From Vicia villosa (taxonomy: Eukaryota; Streptophyta; Magnoliopsida; Fabales; Fabaceae): a stretch of 64,000 bases of DNA. Positions 21,887-33,150 of this stretch are shown here, one piece after another. The notes under the pieces were generated by a model that saw only the letters and a list, made by a program, of their open reading frames with translations, ran no database searches and had not been told where the DNA came from. The position numbers and the translations under genes are program-made. The number at the start of each line of letters is the position of its first letter. Position 1 is the first letter of the stretch. Location of the stretch: assembly GCF_029867415.1 (NCBI RefSeq), contig NC_081184.1, forward strand, positions 73,568,364 through 73,632,363. Direction: 5' to 3'.

Positions 21887-23249
21887 AAAAAAGTTAAGTT
21901 GATTGATTGATTGATTGATTGATTGTTTGTGATGATATAGAAGAGATACTCCTATCATAGAGATGATAAATGTCTAATCTCCTAGGGTATTTGATTTGGA
22001 TATTGGGGATGCTTATAAGAAGCCCGTGGGTCCTTGTACGAAGCCCAAGAGGAGGCTATTCGAGGGTCCTTGCATTGTAAGCCCAAGAGGAGGCTATGGC
22101 AGGGACAATCGAGGGTCCTTGCATTGTAAGCCCAAGAGGAGACTATGGGAGGGACAAGTCGTTTGTACGAAGCCCAAGAGGAGGCATGGTATAGTTGGTT
22201 TGAGCTCTTAGAGCGATTTCACCGGGAAACCATACTCTATGTCCTAACCTAAGCTAGGGAGATTCTTTGCACGAAGCCCAATAGGAGGCTATGGGGAACC
22301 TAGTGTTGTACTAAGTTGAACAAGTATATATAACACGATCACAAATATGAACAAGTACGAACAAATATGAACAAGTACATGAACAAATATGAACAAGTAT
22401 GAACAATTATATATGACAAGGTGTGTGTATACAATGGAGTTTATGAAGGAAATATACCTGTAAGCATGATCCGTTTGTATGCACGGGGGCTCGGGACTTA
22501 TACTCGGGGAGAGGCCCATTGAGTTTATTCAAAAGCTATGTAAACAAGTATTTACAAAAGGGCTCGGGACTTATACCTACATGGAGGCCCATGGTATTTT
22601 TGGGAAGATTTAAAGGAAACCTTCATTTTTGATTTGTTATTCGAAGTTAAAAAACAAACTGATCGAGGTATGTACAAAAAAAAGTGTATGTACAATGAAA
22701 TACCTAATTTCATGTAAGGGAATGGGACTTATACCTATGTGGAGGCCCAGATTGATTTTTGAAGAAAAAACCCTAATTTTGATCTTGTTACTCGAGGGTT
22801 TAAATCAATTTGGATCGCGGTATAAAAAGATAGGCGTTTATACAATGAAAAACCTAAATTTATACAAAGGAATGGGACTTATACCATAAGGGATGCCCCG
22901 GTTTTTTTAGAAAACCAATTGATCAATCCAAAAAGATTTAATCAAGAGTTTTTGAAAGGAGAACCAAAAAGAAATGGTTTTGAAAGCGATTTGTTTTGAA
23001 AAACGACGATCGTTTGTTTAAAAATGGTTTGAAAATTTGAAAGAAATCAATTTAATTAAGATAAAAGCAAAGATTATACTTAATTAATACCTAAATGATT
23101 AGGGTTTGATCACAAAATATTTACAAGTAGTTAACTTTTGAAAAATCAAATGAAAAACAATTTTTAAAGTATTTAAAAACACTTAAAAACATGTCATTTT
23201 AAATCCATTTAAAAATGTATTAAATAAATATTTTTTTGGATGTTCATAA

Positions 23250-23252
<3 letters not shown>

Positions 23253-23345
<93 letters not shown>
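23253..23345. repeat. (AT)n microsatellite in one LTR only
   Basis: A run of about 46 AT units in the 5' LTR of D where the 3' LTR has only about six (5747-5759). Since both LTRs start identical at insertion, the expansion happened afterwards, unless it is an assembly artefact. Confidence 0.9.
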
Positions 23346-23348
<3 letters not shown>

Positions 23349-23458
23349 CAAAGAGTGTGCAAAAAATGAAGTGGAAATGATGACTTTTGATTGGTTAACT
23401 TAATGGATGAAGTTGTGTAAAAAAATTAAAGAAAATAAGTGATAAAAAAGAATGGTTT

Positions 23459-23536
23459 GGCCCTTAGGAGTGTTGAACTCGTGACCTTGAGGTCATTACT
23501 CAAAAACTTAACCAACTGGACCACACGCGTGGTCTG
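23459..23536 (-). other. tRNA-like segment, D 5' LTR copy
   Basis: Partner of 5872-5949, here with TGGTCCAGTTGGTTAAG in the A-box-like part, closer to a tRNA consensus than the other copy. The anticodon-type stem and T-arm-like part are identical. Confidence 0.45.
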
Positions 23537-24478
23537 TTTAACATTTGCAACGAATAGATTATATTACAAACTCAATTTTCAAATTTCCTTCGCAGAAAAA
23601 TGGCGCCAAGAACACACCCTAATTTGATTTTTGAAAATTCTGAAAACTGAACCAAATTGATCAAGTGAAGGGTCTATCTCACTCGTTTTTTCACGAGGAT
23701 CATGATGGTGTCCTCATAATTCATTTATTTTTGCTCTAAGGTGATCAATTTTGTGATGAACACGAAGAACCCTAATTCTGAATTTGAACATGAAATCGTG
23801 TATGATTGATGAATTGTGAAATTGATTGAGGGCTATTGATCAGTGATAGTGCTGAAACAAGATGGCAACTCAATTTTTCATTTATGATGCATGTATGTAT
23901 GAGTTTGAAGTTCATGAGGCTTACCTTCAAAAACGGCCAAACTGGAGATTGAATTCTGAGTTGGAGGTGTTGCAGATGCTTTGTAATGATCTGGATAGCT
24001 TCAATGATGATTATAGAACATGTCTGAATGCTTGGAGTGGACTGAATTCATCAGAGCATAGCCATGGGACCCGATCTGCAGAGCTATGGAGTGAGGATCG
24101 AATTTGATGATTTTGGTGTTTCAGATCATGTATGATGGTTGGAACAGTTCATATGAAGCATATGGATGATGTTTAGAAGGTTAGTTTGGACAGATATGGC
24201 TTGGTATGAGAATTGGCATGATAAGGTTCACCATATGCAAACATGGAGGTTGAAGAGTGATTCTGAGTTTTAAGTGTTTTTGGGGGGTGTGAGTGGATCA
24301 AACACATCCCATATGATGTTTATGAGATGTTAGAACCATCACATTGGCCAATACTTCAAGGAGTTGGAGGTTGGGTTTTCTACCTCTTTGAAACTCATGA
24401 AACTTGCAACTTAAGAAAGAAGAGAGAAAACCTATGATTGTGAGATTTTGGTGTGATTTGAAGAGTGATTTGAACCTC

Positions 24479-24486
24479 TATTTATA
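24479..24486 (-). promoter_or_regulatory. TATA box, D 5' LTR
   Basis: TATAAATA on the minus strand, about 1.55 kb from the LTR start. It is the active-position copy of the motif at 6892-6899. Confidence 0.65.
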
Positions 24487-26037
24487 GGCCAAGGATTCTG
24501 AATGCAGAGCTTTGCAAGTTGATCAAAGAATGGTGATTTGGCATTTGGAGATAAAATGGAATCTTTACATTAAATGCAAATGGTTAAAAGTGACTTAACC
24601 ATGGTTAATCTTCCAAGATTCTTATCCTCTTCCATTCTGATCTTCAAATCAGAAAATATCTCTCAATTATTGCATTGATGCATCATTACTTGCATTATAG
24701 GTCATATAGTATTGAAACTTAGTGAAAATGGTTTGAAATTTCAAGTGAAAATGATCACTAAATGCATAATTCAAAGCCATAGCTATGCTCCATATTTTTT
24801 CATGCTCTTGGACATTTTGGAAAGCTCATGTTATGCACTTCAAATCCCTAGTTTAAAGTTTCTTCAAGACCTTTAAGGAAATGGGTGAAAAAGATCCATG
24901 AACTTTGAGAAAAATGAGATTTCAAGTGAAATTTTCAAAAGATACCAACTTTGAAGCTCCATATCTCTTAAATGGTTGATCTTTTGGAAAATCATTTTAT
25001 GTGACAACATTGTTTATTGGATCAAAATCTACAACTTTCATGTTGGAAGTTTTTTTTCAGTTTGTAGGTGAAATTTTGAGTTATTCCCTTCCAAAGTATA
25101 AAAGTCAAACTTTTGACTTTTTGATTCTTGATTGATTTTCTTGATTTTTCTTGATCAAATGACTTCATATATCATATATTGATGATTCAAAACTTCAAAA
25201 GTCATGGTTGACCAAAATTCCCCAAAAGTCAATGGTGATCTTGTATAGTTGACTTTTTCAAACGAATCGCGTTTCTGGAGATTTCAAATGAACCAGGCTA
25301 TCCTCGCCAAATGAGTGGTATGAATGGATCACATTGAGTTATTGCAGGACCTTGAGCCATAGTTTAAGTTGTGGCACCATGTTCTGATTAAAAAGTCAGT
25401 GGTTCAAGTGAATTAGGTCAAAAACCCTAATTGTCGACCTGATGAAATTGATGACTGTGGGTCTTGAATTGAGATGTAATTTCCATTGGATATTGCCATA
25501 GGGATTATTTGAAGATGATTGAAACCTTTGACTGATCCCCTAGAGCTTTTTAGGGTTTCCCAAATGTGATCCCTGATTTCAGTCCTTGATAGTTCAAAAA
25601 CCCTAATCTGATGATTTGAAATTTCACTGTTGATCAGTCCCTGTGTAGGGGTTGTCTTGAGCCAATAGATTAGGTCAAAATGATGTACTTGGGGTCTTGA
25701 GGTCATGTCCCAAGTCATTAGGTCAAATCCTGAGCAAAAGTCAGGGGTATACTATCTTCAGTCAAAACCCTTATCTGATTGATTCAATGTCTCTGAGCTT
25801 GTTGAAATGAATCTTTGAGGACCAAATGTTGATTGTTGATGAAGATAGTTCCTTTGAGATGAAGGGAGAACAAAACCCTAATTGGTTGTTACTTGTACTG
25901 ATGAATAATTTCTTGATTAAACCTTGCTGAGCACAAGTAGCAAACACAAGCTATGCAATTTGTTAGAGATGCAAATGATGCATATGCAAATGATATGAGG
26001 TGGTATCTTAGGTCAAAAATTGGGGTATGACACTCTT

Positions 26038-28578
26038 AACCGAAGCCATTGTTAAAACCCTAAGCTAACCAAAATTCCCCAAACTCAACAATATGCGCAT
26101 CAATCAATTTGTTTTCAAGCATAGAGTTCAAATATGGTAACAAAACACAAACAAACACGAATTAACTTCATGCATCTGAACCGAATTGAAAATTGTAACA
26201 ACATATCACTAACTACATGTGAAGCACGTTCCAGAAGCATATGAATTATTACAAGTCGCTAATATGCTAAGATAGATTTGAGAGACTTACTTGTTTTAGC
26301 TCTTGATTCAAAGCATAAGGAAGGAAAACTCTACAGATGCTGCAATCTTCTCCAAATCTTGATGAGATGATGATTTGCAATGGAACCAGGCGAGAGCTTG
26401 AGAAATAAGCTCAAGACTCAGCTTTCCCTAGGATCTTGGATGTAGATGATTAAGGACCTTCAAGAGTAACGTTACGATGATGATTCAAGAATCCTTGTGA
26501 ACGTGGCAAGTGATGATGATGCTTTGTTGTTGTTGCTCGCGGAGAGATGATGAGACTGATGGCGGAATGATGAAGATGATGATGAGGTTGCAAGGTGGTG
26601 ATGAGGTAGTGTGTGGTGCGGTTGATGATGAAGATGATGGTTGTTATGGTGGTGATGAGGTGGTGGTTGTGGATCGGAGGAGTTAGTTATGGAGGTGGTT
26701 AGGGTGGTGAAAGTTAGTTAGGGGAGATGGTTATGGTGGAGAGAGTGAAGATGAGAATGGAGGAGAGAGAACCGAGGGAAAAATGAGAGGGTGAGGGAGA
26801 AAAATGAAGAATAAAAATGGAAGTCTGAGTAAAACGTGAGAGTTTGCTTTTATAGAGAGTGTGGAGTTGCATGGTTAATGCATCATGAGTGTGGGACTCA
26901 TATAAAGTAGCATTCTTTCTCTTTCAACTTGGTGCAAGTGTTGTGTGTGGGAGCCAAAGGCATAACATGGGGTGAGTAATGAGATGTGGTGCTGATTCAT
27001 GTTGAGTTGATGATCCTTTGAATCTAGCCAAGAGTCTTCACGTGGATCCCCTTCAAAGTCATGCATCCATTAGAGCTCCAAACTCTGGATATTTTCTCTA
27101 AAATGTTAGAAGTAAACAACTTTGACTTGTGATCTTGATCTTCATATATCTCTTGATGTAAACTTCAAAATGGGAAGCTTCCAACTACAAGCTTGTAGTA
27201 TGCCATGACTAGAGGAATTTTGGTGTTGAGACCTTTTTCTAATAATGCTCATAACCCTTCCTAAAATGTACTTGAAGTATGGTAGCCACCCTTAGAAATT
27301 AGGGTGCACGTATGACTTGAATCTGGCCCACATCTTTGGCATGAACGTGGTTTAGTTAGGGCCTGACTTTGAGTACTTCTACCTTGATCCATACGTGCCC
27401 AATTGTTAACATCCATGGCTTTTTGGAAAGAGGACATAGCAAGGAGTAGTTTGACACTAATATTGTTCAAAATGGGGACTTGTGGAGGGAGAAAATTGAA
27501 CTTGAATTCAGCCCACCATGTGTTTGTAGAAATGCCTTGCGCATGACTTGGATCTTGGCCTGCCTGATGCTACATTTTGGCCAGTGTGAGGTCATGACTT
27601 TGAGCATCCACCATTGATTCAATATCCACCCAATGTACTCAATTCTAGTTTCTTTGTATAGAGGGCATGGAGGAGAGGAGAATGATACCAAGTTTGAGCT
27701 TATAGCATTTTTGTACATCTCTGAAATCAGCTTGCAATTTGGCATGCCACATGCTTGATGAAATGTCTGGTCATGACCTGGCCCACGACCTGGATTGTGA
27801 CTTGGTTCAAATGACTTTCCAGCAACTTCAAACCATTTTATCTCTTCATACAAGCTTCAAATGAAAAAACTCCCAACTAAAGAATTATAGAGTGCCATGA
27901 TCTGAACGTTTTTGATGTTGGAAATTTTCTCAAATGAGGCCTTTTGACACGTGTAACCAGGCTGTGAAGTGGACTGCTCATCAAACTTTAAAGCTCTCAA
28001 AAAAAATCTAAGTGTCAAAACTTTCCATTTTTGTCATTTTTCTATTTTTGGCAACTTTTGTCAAACTCCCGATTTTAGTCGTTCCTCGACTTTTCTTGGC
28101 CGATTTTCCACCAAAAGTCAATATTTGAATAATTCTTCCGATTTTGACCCAAAAGTCAACTGTTCTGGTTTTTTCTCGATTTCGATGAAATTCCCGATTA
28201 ATCTGCTTCTGACCAATGGAAATCAACTGAACACTTCCACACAAGCATCATGCCACTTCTCCTCACAAAATCAGCTCTTGATCAATGTATTTGACCAAAA
28301 AGTCGACTGCGTTGACTTTGGTCAAGAAACCCTAATTCAGGATGCCCAGATGAACAACAAGCTTGTATCCTCTAACCAATGTCTTGAGTTGAGAATGAGA
28401 AAACCCTGATTTCAAAAGATCTTGGACAAGATGATGACACCCCATATTAGGCTTCAAGTCTCTTCTTCTGATCAAGGACCAATGATATGGATGCATGCAA
28501 TGGTATGACCTAAATGGATGTATGTTTATGAGTGGCAAGCCAGATAAATAAGGGTAGGACAAATTTGGGGTATGACAG
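26038..28578 (-). repeat. 3' LTR of C, proximal part (split by D)
   Basis: Matches 46743-49286. It ends ...GTATGACA before the PPT of C. With 1770-3532 it makes a full 4.3 kb LTR. It contains the TATA box (26847-26854), a pyrimidine-rich stretch on the minus strand (26450-26846) and no gene. ORFs such as 27467-27853 recur in the other LTR without domain features. Confidence 0.9.
26450..26854 (-). promoter_or_regulatory. Putative promoter and pyrimidine-rich leader of C, 3' LTR copy
   Basis: On the minus strand TATAAAAG (26854-26847) is followed by about 110 bp rich in C and T, then by many CCACCA, CATCAT and finally AACAACAACAAAGC. This looks like a plant core promoter with a pyrimidine-rich transcribed leader. 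The other LTR has the same block (47161-47566). The transcription start was not determined. Confidence 0.5.
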
Positions 28579-28592
28579 CTGCCCCTATTTAA
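28579..28592 (-). promoter_or_regulatory. Polypurine tract of C
   Basis: The minus strand reads TAAATAGGGGCAGC immediately before the LTR start. It is almost the same as the PPT of D, which supports use of the same replication machinery. Confidence 0.75.
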
Positions 28593-28880
28593 TCGTCTTA
28601 AACCTGAAGGTGAGATTGGCATTAGCCTTTCGAACATTCGAGGTAGGAGAAGATTAAATATCAAAGTACCAGAAATTTGTCCTAAAGAGAAGATGGTGTA
28701 AATGATATCCTTATTTTTTGTTTTTGTTTTGATATCTGCTGGGGAAAGAGATTTTTGTTTTTCTGGTGGGGATATTTACAGTGAATAATGGATTTGAATG
28801 GTGGTGGTATGTAACATAGCCGAGGTGCCAATACGGGTTTCCAAAGAGAATGGTCATATGAGACGATGACTGAAAGGAAT

Positions 28881-29410
28881 AGATCTCGCGCGATCTACGA
28901 CTCATCGGAAGAGGATCTCGTACGATCTTCAAGACTGAAAGAAAATAGATCTCGTGCGATCTACGACTCAACATCGGGAGAAGACCTCGTACGATCTTCA
29001 GGACTGAAAGGAAATAGATCTCGTGCGATCTACGACTCAACATCGGGAGAAGACCTCGTACGATCATCAGGACAGAAAGGAAAAGATCTTGTGCGATCTA
29101 TGACTCAACATCGACTCGACAACAAGAGAGGATCTCGTACGATCTTCAGGACAGAAAGGAAAAGATCTCGTGCGATCTACGACTCAACATCGGGAGAAGA
29201 CCTCGTACGATCTTCAGGACAGAAAGGAAAAGATCTCGTGCGATTTATGACTCAACATCGGGAGAAGACCTCGTACGATCTTCAAGACAGAAAGGAAAAG
29301 ATCTCGTGCGATCTATGACTCAACATCGACTCGACAACAGGAGAGGATCTCGTACGATCTTTAGGACAGAAAGGAAAAGATCTCGTGCGATCTATGACTC
29401 AACATCGAGG
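28881..29410. repeat. Eight tandem units of 66-79 bp
   Basis: Units begin AGATCTCGTGCGATCTA at about 28881, 28947, 29016, 29084, 29163, 29231, 29299 and 29378. Most are 66-69 bp; two are 79 bp because of an added CGACTCGACAAC-type piece, giving a 68-68-79 order in the second half. Each unit alternates CGTGCG and CGTACG cores. The plus-strand ORF running through it (28866-29318) is a product of the repetition. Confidence 0.9.
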
Positions 29411-29436
29411 TTTGGAGAAGGAAATTGGTTCTGAGA

Positions 29437-29600
29437 TGGTTTGCCAGGTTGGAAACTGGGCTTTGAAAGGGTTTGCCAGGTTGGGAACTGGGCTTTGAAA
29501 GGGTTTGCCAGGTTCGGAACTGGGCTTTGAAAGGGTTTGCCAGGTTGGGACCTGGGCTTTGAAAGGGTTTGCCAGGTTGGGAACTGGGCTTTGAAAGGGT
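29437..29600. repeat. Five tandem 32-bp units
   Basis: Unit GGTTTGCCAGGTTGGGAACT followed by GGGCTTTGAAAG, repeated five times. Each holds a CCAG/CTGG inverted repeat. One copy has CCAGGT/ACCTGG where others have CCAG/CTGG plus a bulge, so pairing varies but persists. Confidence 0.9.
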
Positions 29601-29689
29601 TCGAAGGTCGGAAGGGAAAGGATTCACAACACGGGGGTTGGACATGAAAAGTTTTCCCATACGGGGGAAGGGACCACGGAGACTAGTGA

Positions 29690-30170
29690 CGACTAGACTC
29701 GATCAAAAGACATAATCACGAAGATGTTGATGCTTGCGAAGCATAAGAATTACATTAATCCCTCAGGCCAAAGGCGGGGTGTAACTCTTCAAGAGTGGCA
29801 ATCGTTCGAATTACCACACACCAAGTATGGTTATCCAAACGATTGAAAAATGAGATGGGTTGAATGCCCACCCTCATTCGCACTCTAATTTGCACGCAGC
29901 ACACGGGAAATAACCACGACAAGACTAGTAACGATTAGACCCGACAAGAAGGTGATAGTAACCATTGGAGATCACGGAGATATCGATGCTTATGAAGCAT
30001 AAGAATTACATTAATCCCTCAGGCCAAAAGCGGGGTGTAACTCTTCAAGAGTGGCAATCGTTCGAATTACCACACACCAAGTATGGTTATCCAAACGATT
30101 GAAAAATGAGATGGGTTGAACGCCCACCCTCATTCACGCTCTAATCTGCACGCATCATACGGGAAATAAC
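29690..30170. repeat. 256-bp tandem duplication
   Basis: Two copies with a period of 256 bp (for example GCATAAGAATTACATTAATC at 29741 and 29997, CGGGAAATAACC at 29904 and 30160). A few substitutions separate the copies. Confidence 0.9.
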
Positions 30171-30959
30171 CTCGAAGACAACGATTCTGACGAAGAAAGA
30201 CATTGCATCCGATCCATGTTGGAGAGAGAAAATGAGACTTCTTTTGGGGATTAAGGATACCAGGTATCGGCACCGGGGCATAAGGAGATTTGTAATGTAG
30301 TAGCAGATATCAATTGGAGTTTGTAAGGACAATATTTTATATGGGGAAGTATCGTCGTCTTGATTGAGTGCTGATTTGTATTATCTGGCTTATGCTTTGT
30401 ATGCATGCTTGAATTTTTCTGTGGCGTAATGCTCCATTTTGATGGATATGCTACACTTTTGAGGATGCAATGTTATATGCAATGGATACTATATGCAGAG
30501 TGCCAAATAAAGGCGTTAGTGAGGTAAACACCAGGGAGAATCTCCTTAGTGTCAAGGACCATGTGGAGGTGCCAATAGATATTAGACTTTGATTTGTAAG
30601 ATGCTCCTTCTTTGACTTGAAGAATAATTTCTGACTTCTCACCATGTGCCACTGCTTGGAGGATTTTCAGCTTGAGGAGATTCCCTCGATTCACCATGTT
30701 GGGGATGAGAAATTCAGGTAAGGAGCCTTGATTAGGGAATTATAACAACTCCTAGGAGAAATAAACTCCTATTATTGAGGAATGGAACGAACTCTCGGGA
30801 GAAACAAACTCCGTGCTTGGAGAGAGACCAAGTTTCCAGGAGAAATAAACTCCTATGATTGGGGAGAGAACAAAATAGCTCAAAATATTATGCCCCAAGC
30901 TTCACGACCCATGAAGGAATTTGCACTATAGAATCCTTTGAGAGATTTGTCGAATCTCG

Positions 30960-31160
30960 ACGTAACTGCCCCAGATTGGTTGGGCTCAAGAGATATTCCT
31001 CGATATGATTGCCCCAGATTAATCAAAGCTTGAAGAGATTTATCGACATGATTGCCCCAGATTGATGGAAGCTTGGAGAGAGATTTATCGACATGATTGC
31101 CCCAGATTGATGGAAGCTTGGAGAGAGATTTATCAACATGATTGCCTCAGATATGTTGAA
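30960..31160. repeat. 43-45 bp tandem repeats
   Basis: ATTGCCCCAGATT recurs at about 31008, 31051, 31096 and 31141, with a more diverged copy near 30966. The unit includes GGAAGCTTGGAGAGAGATTT. Confidence 0.85.
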
Positions 31161-31736
31161 TTTGAGAGGTCAAACCTCGACTCAATTGCCCCTGATTAGG
31201 TACATCTTGTTAGAATCCTCAAGCCTTCATTGTTTTGAAGTCAAACAAACATGGAAATAACTTTACCACGCTCAACGGAGTCTTCAAACTCTTCCTTTCA
31301 AGGTAATCAAGGAAAGCATTAACTGTTCATGCCCAACGAAGTTCTTTGGATAACTTGCCCCTTGATGGTCAACATTTGAGATGATTAGCTTTTCCTCCTC
31401 GGAGTTCTCAAGTCTCTTGTACTTTGACATGATCAAGTTACTCACTGATTCTTATCCTGAAATTTTTTTGATGTTTAAGCAGATGTTTTGTATGCATAAG
31501 AATGTTAATTCTAAGAATGATAATTCTAATGCAAAGCCTATGTTAGTCTTGAAGTTTTAAAAAACTTTATTGAAATGAGGTTGCGACCTCTTGTGAATGG
31601 ATAACCAGTTGACACAACCTCGATTATTGCATATGGAAGATAAAGCAAGCATATGATACCAACATGGATATGGGTTTCACTTCATTGGGAGTCAGTTAAA
31701 CGCTATCTCATCGGAGTGCGCTTTCAAAATAAACCC

Positions 31737-32899
31737 TGAAGGATAGAAAAACACTTAGAAAGGGGGGGGGGGGGGGGGGTTGAATAAGTGTAGTTTCAAA
31801 AACTCGTAAGATAAAAATAATTTGCACAAGTATTTTTATCCTGGTTCGTTGTTAACTAAACTACTCCAGTCCACCCTATACAAGGTGATTTACCTCAACT
31901 GAGGATTTAATCCACTAATCACACGAGATTACAATGGTTTTCCACTTAGACAACTTCTAAGTCTTCTAGAGTCTTCTGATCACAACTTGATCACTCTAGG
32001 AACAACTGCTTAGAGACCTTCTAAGACTTCTCTAGAGTATACTGATCACAACCCGATCACTCTAGTCCTTTACAATTTAATGTAAACAAATTCTAAGAGT
32101 ATTACAATTGCTTCGTAAAAGCGATAATCACAAAATGTGATATTTCTCTTACAGATTTAAGCTTAGACTCACTAAAGTATTACAACAGCAATGGAGTGAG
32201 TTTTGATGAAGATGAAGTTTCTGAGCTTTGAGTTGAACAGCGTTTCAGCAAGTTAATATTCACAGAAATTATCAAGAATTGTTAACCTTGCTTCTCATCA
32301 GAACTTCATTTATATAGGCGTTTGAGAAGATGACCGTTGGGAGCATTTAATGCTTTGCGTATTCCGTACAGCATTGCATTTAATGTTTCACTGTTTTGTC
32401 AACTACCTCGAGCCTTGCTTTTGCTGTGACTACTGACATTGCCTTTAATAGCTTCTAACGTTCCTTTTGTCAGTCAGCGTAGCCTTCCATCTAGTACTTG
32501 ATTCTGATTTGATCTTTGTAAATACTACGTTGAAAATCATCAGAGTACAAGCAGCTTGGTGCAGAGCATCTTCTGATCTTCTGATCTTGATATGCTTCTT
32601 AGCGTGATTCCATGACTTCAGTGCTTCTGCTTCTGAACTCAAGTTCTTCTGATGCTTCTAATAGACCATGTTCCGATTCTGCTTGATCATCTTCTGATGT
32701 CTTGCCAGACCATGTGCTGAAGTTGCATACTGAACCTTCTGAGTCAAAGCTTCTTAGCGCTGATTTGTGCATACTCTATATATATTTCCTGAAAAGGAAA
32801 TTGCATAGGATTAGAGTACCACATTATCTTGAGCAAAATTCATATACATTGTTATCATCAAAACTAAGATTATTGATCAGAACAATTCTTGTTCTAACA
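31737..32899 (-). repeat. 3' LTR of E
   Basis: 1163 bp. It has a run of 18 G (31762-31779) where the 5' LTR and element F have 7. TATATAAA (minus, 32316-32309) is the likely TATA box. The word TTCTGA occurs six times between 32561 and 32745. Confidence 0.95.
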
Positions 32900-33075
32900 A
32901 TCTCCCCCTTTTTGATGATGACAAAAACATATATAAATGATATGAATTTGCAATCAGAATAACAGACGGCAAAAGACAATTACACAGTTATAGCATAAGC
33001 ATATAAACATAATGTGAATGTGTCTCCCCCTGAGATTAACAATCTCCCCCTGAGATGAATAATCTCCCCCTGAAA
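32900..33075 (-). promoter_or_regulatory. Polypurine tract of E and upstream copies
   Basis: Directly before the 3' LTR the minus strand reads AAAAAGGGGGAGAT. Three more GGGGGAGAT-type tracts lie upstream at about 33022-33075, and a further AAAAAGGGGGAGAA at about 33780. Repeated PPTs are a described trait of Sireviruses. Confidence 0.75.
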
Positions 33076-33150
33076 TTAATACTAGAAGAATTTTATAAAT
33101 AAAAGACTTCCCTGAATATTTCAGTAGAGACGTTCACATATGCTTGAACT

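Larger units (their letters stand above)
3533..26032 (-). mobile_element. Element D: complete Ogre retrotransposon, 22.5 kb
   Basis: Full-length Ty3/gypsy Ogre element on the minus strand. It has TSD CTCTT (3528-3532 and 26033-26037), 5' LTR 21040-26032, PBS 21016-21033, ORF1, gag, protease, intron, RT/RNase H/second RNase H-like domain, integrase, a long 3' UTR, PPT 8487-8500 and 3' LTR 3533-8486. The empty site is seen intact in the other LTR of C at about 46740 (ACCTCTTAACC), which proves both borders. Size and gene order match descriptions of Ogre in pea and vetch. The LTRs are nearly identical by eye, so insertion is recent, yet the coding region has at least seven disabling lesions (see the gene entries). 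Confidence 0.95.
21040..26032 (-). repeat. 5' LTR of Ogre D (4993 bp)
   Basis: TG...CA LTR paired with 3533-8486 and followed on the plus strand by TSD CTCTT. It carries the same sub-features as the 3' LTR and differs by scattered substitutions, the expanded AT tract (23253-23345) and loss of a 42-bp block near 25096. It is the promoter copy for element transcription toward lower coordinates. Confidence 0.95.
28593..31736 (-). other. 3' untranslated region of C, left of E
   Basis: No gene recognised. Four separate tandem arrays lie here (28881-29410, 29437-29600, 29690-30170, 30960-31160). Between them is plain A/T-rich sequence with repeated GCCCCAGATT and CTCCTAGGAG-type words. Confidence 0.7.

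Noticed and set aside
27467..27853. ORF of 128 codons in the C LTR
   Set aside because: The other LTR copy is only 90 codons because of an indel. No motif or family.
28866..29318. Plus-strand ORF of 150 codons made of repeated R/S/D-rich units
   Set aside because: It is the translation of the 66-79 bp tandem array and runs against the element's sense. There is no start context or family.
28881..29410. CRISPR-like look of regularly spaced repeats
   Set aside because: Units are contiguous tandem copies with no unique spacers, in a plant retrotransposon.
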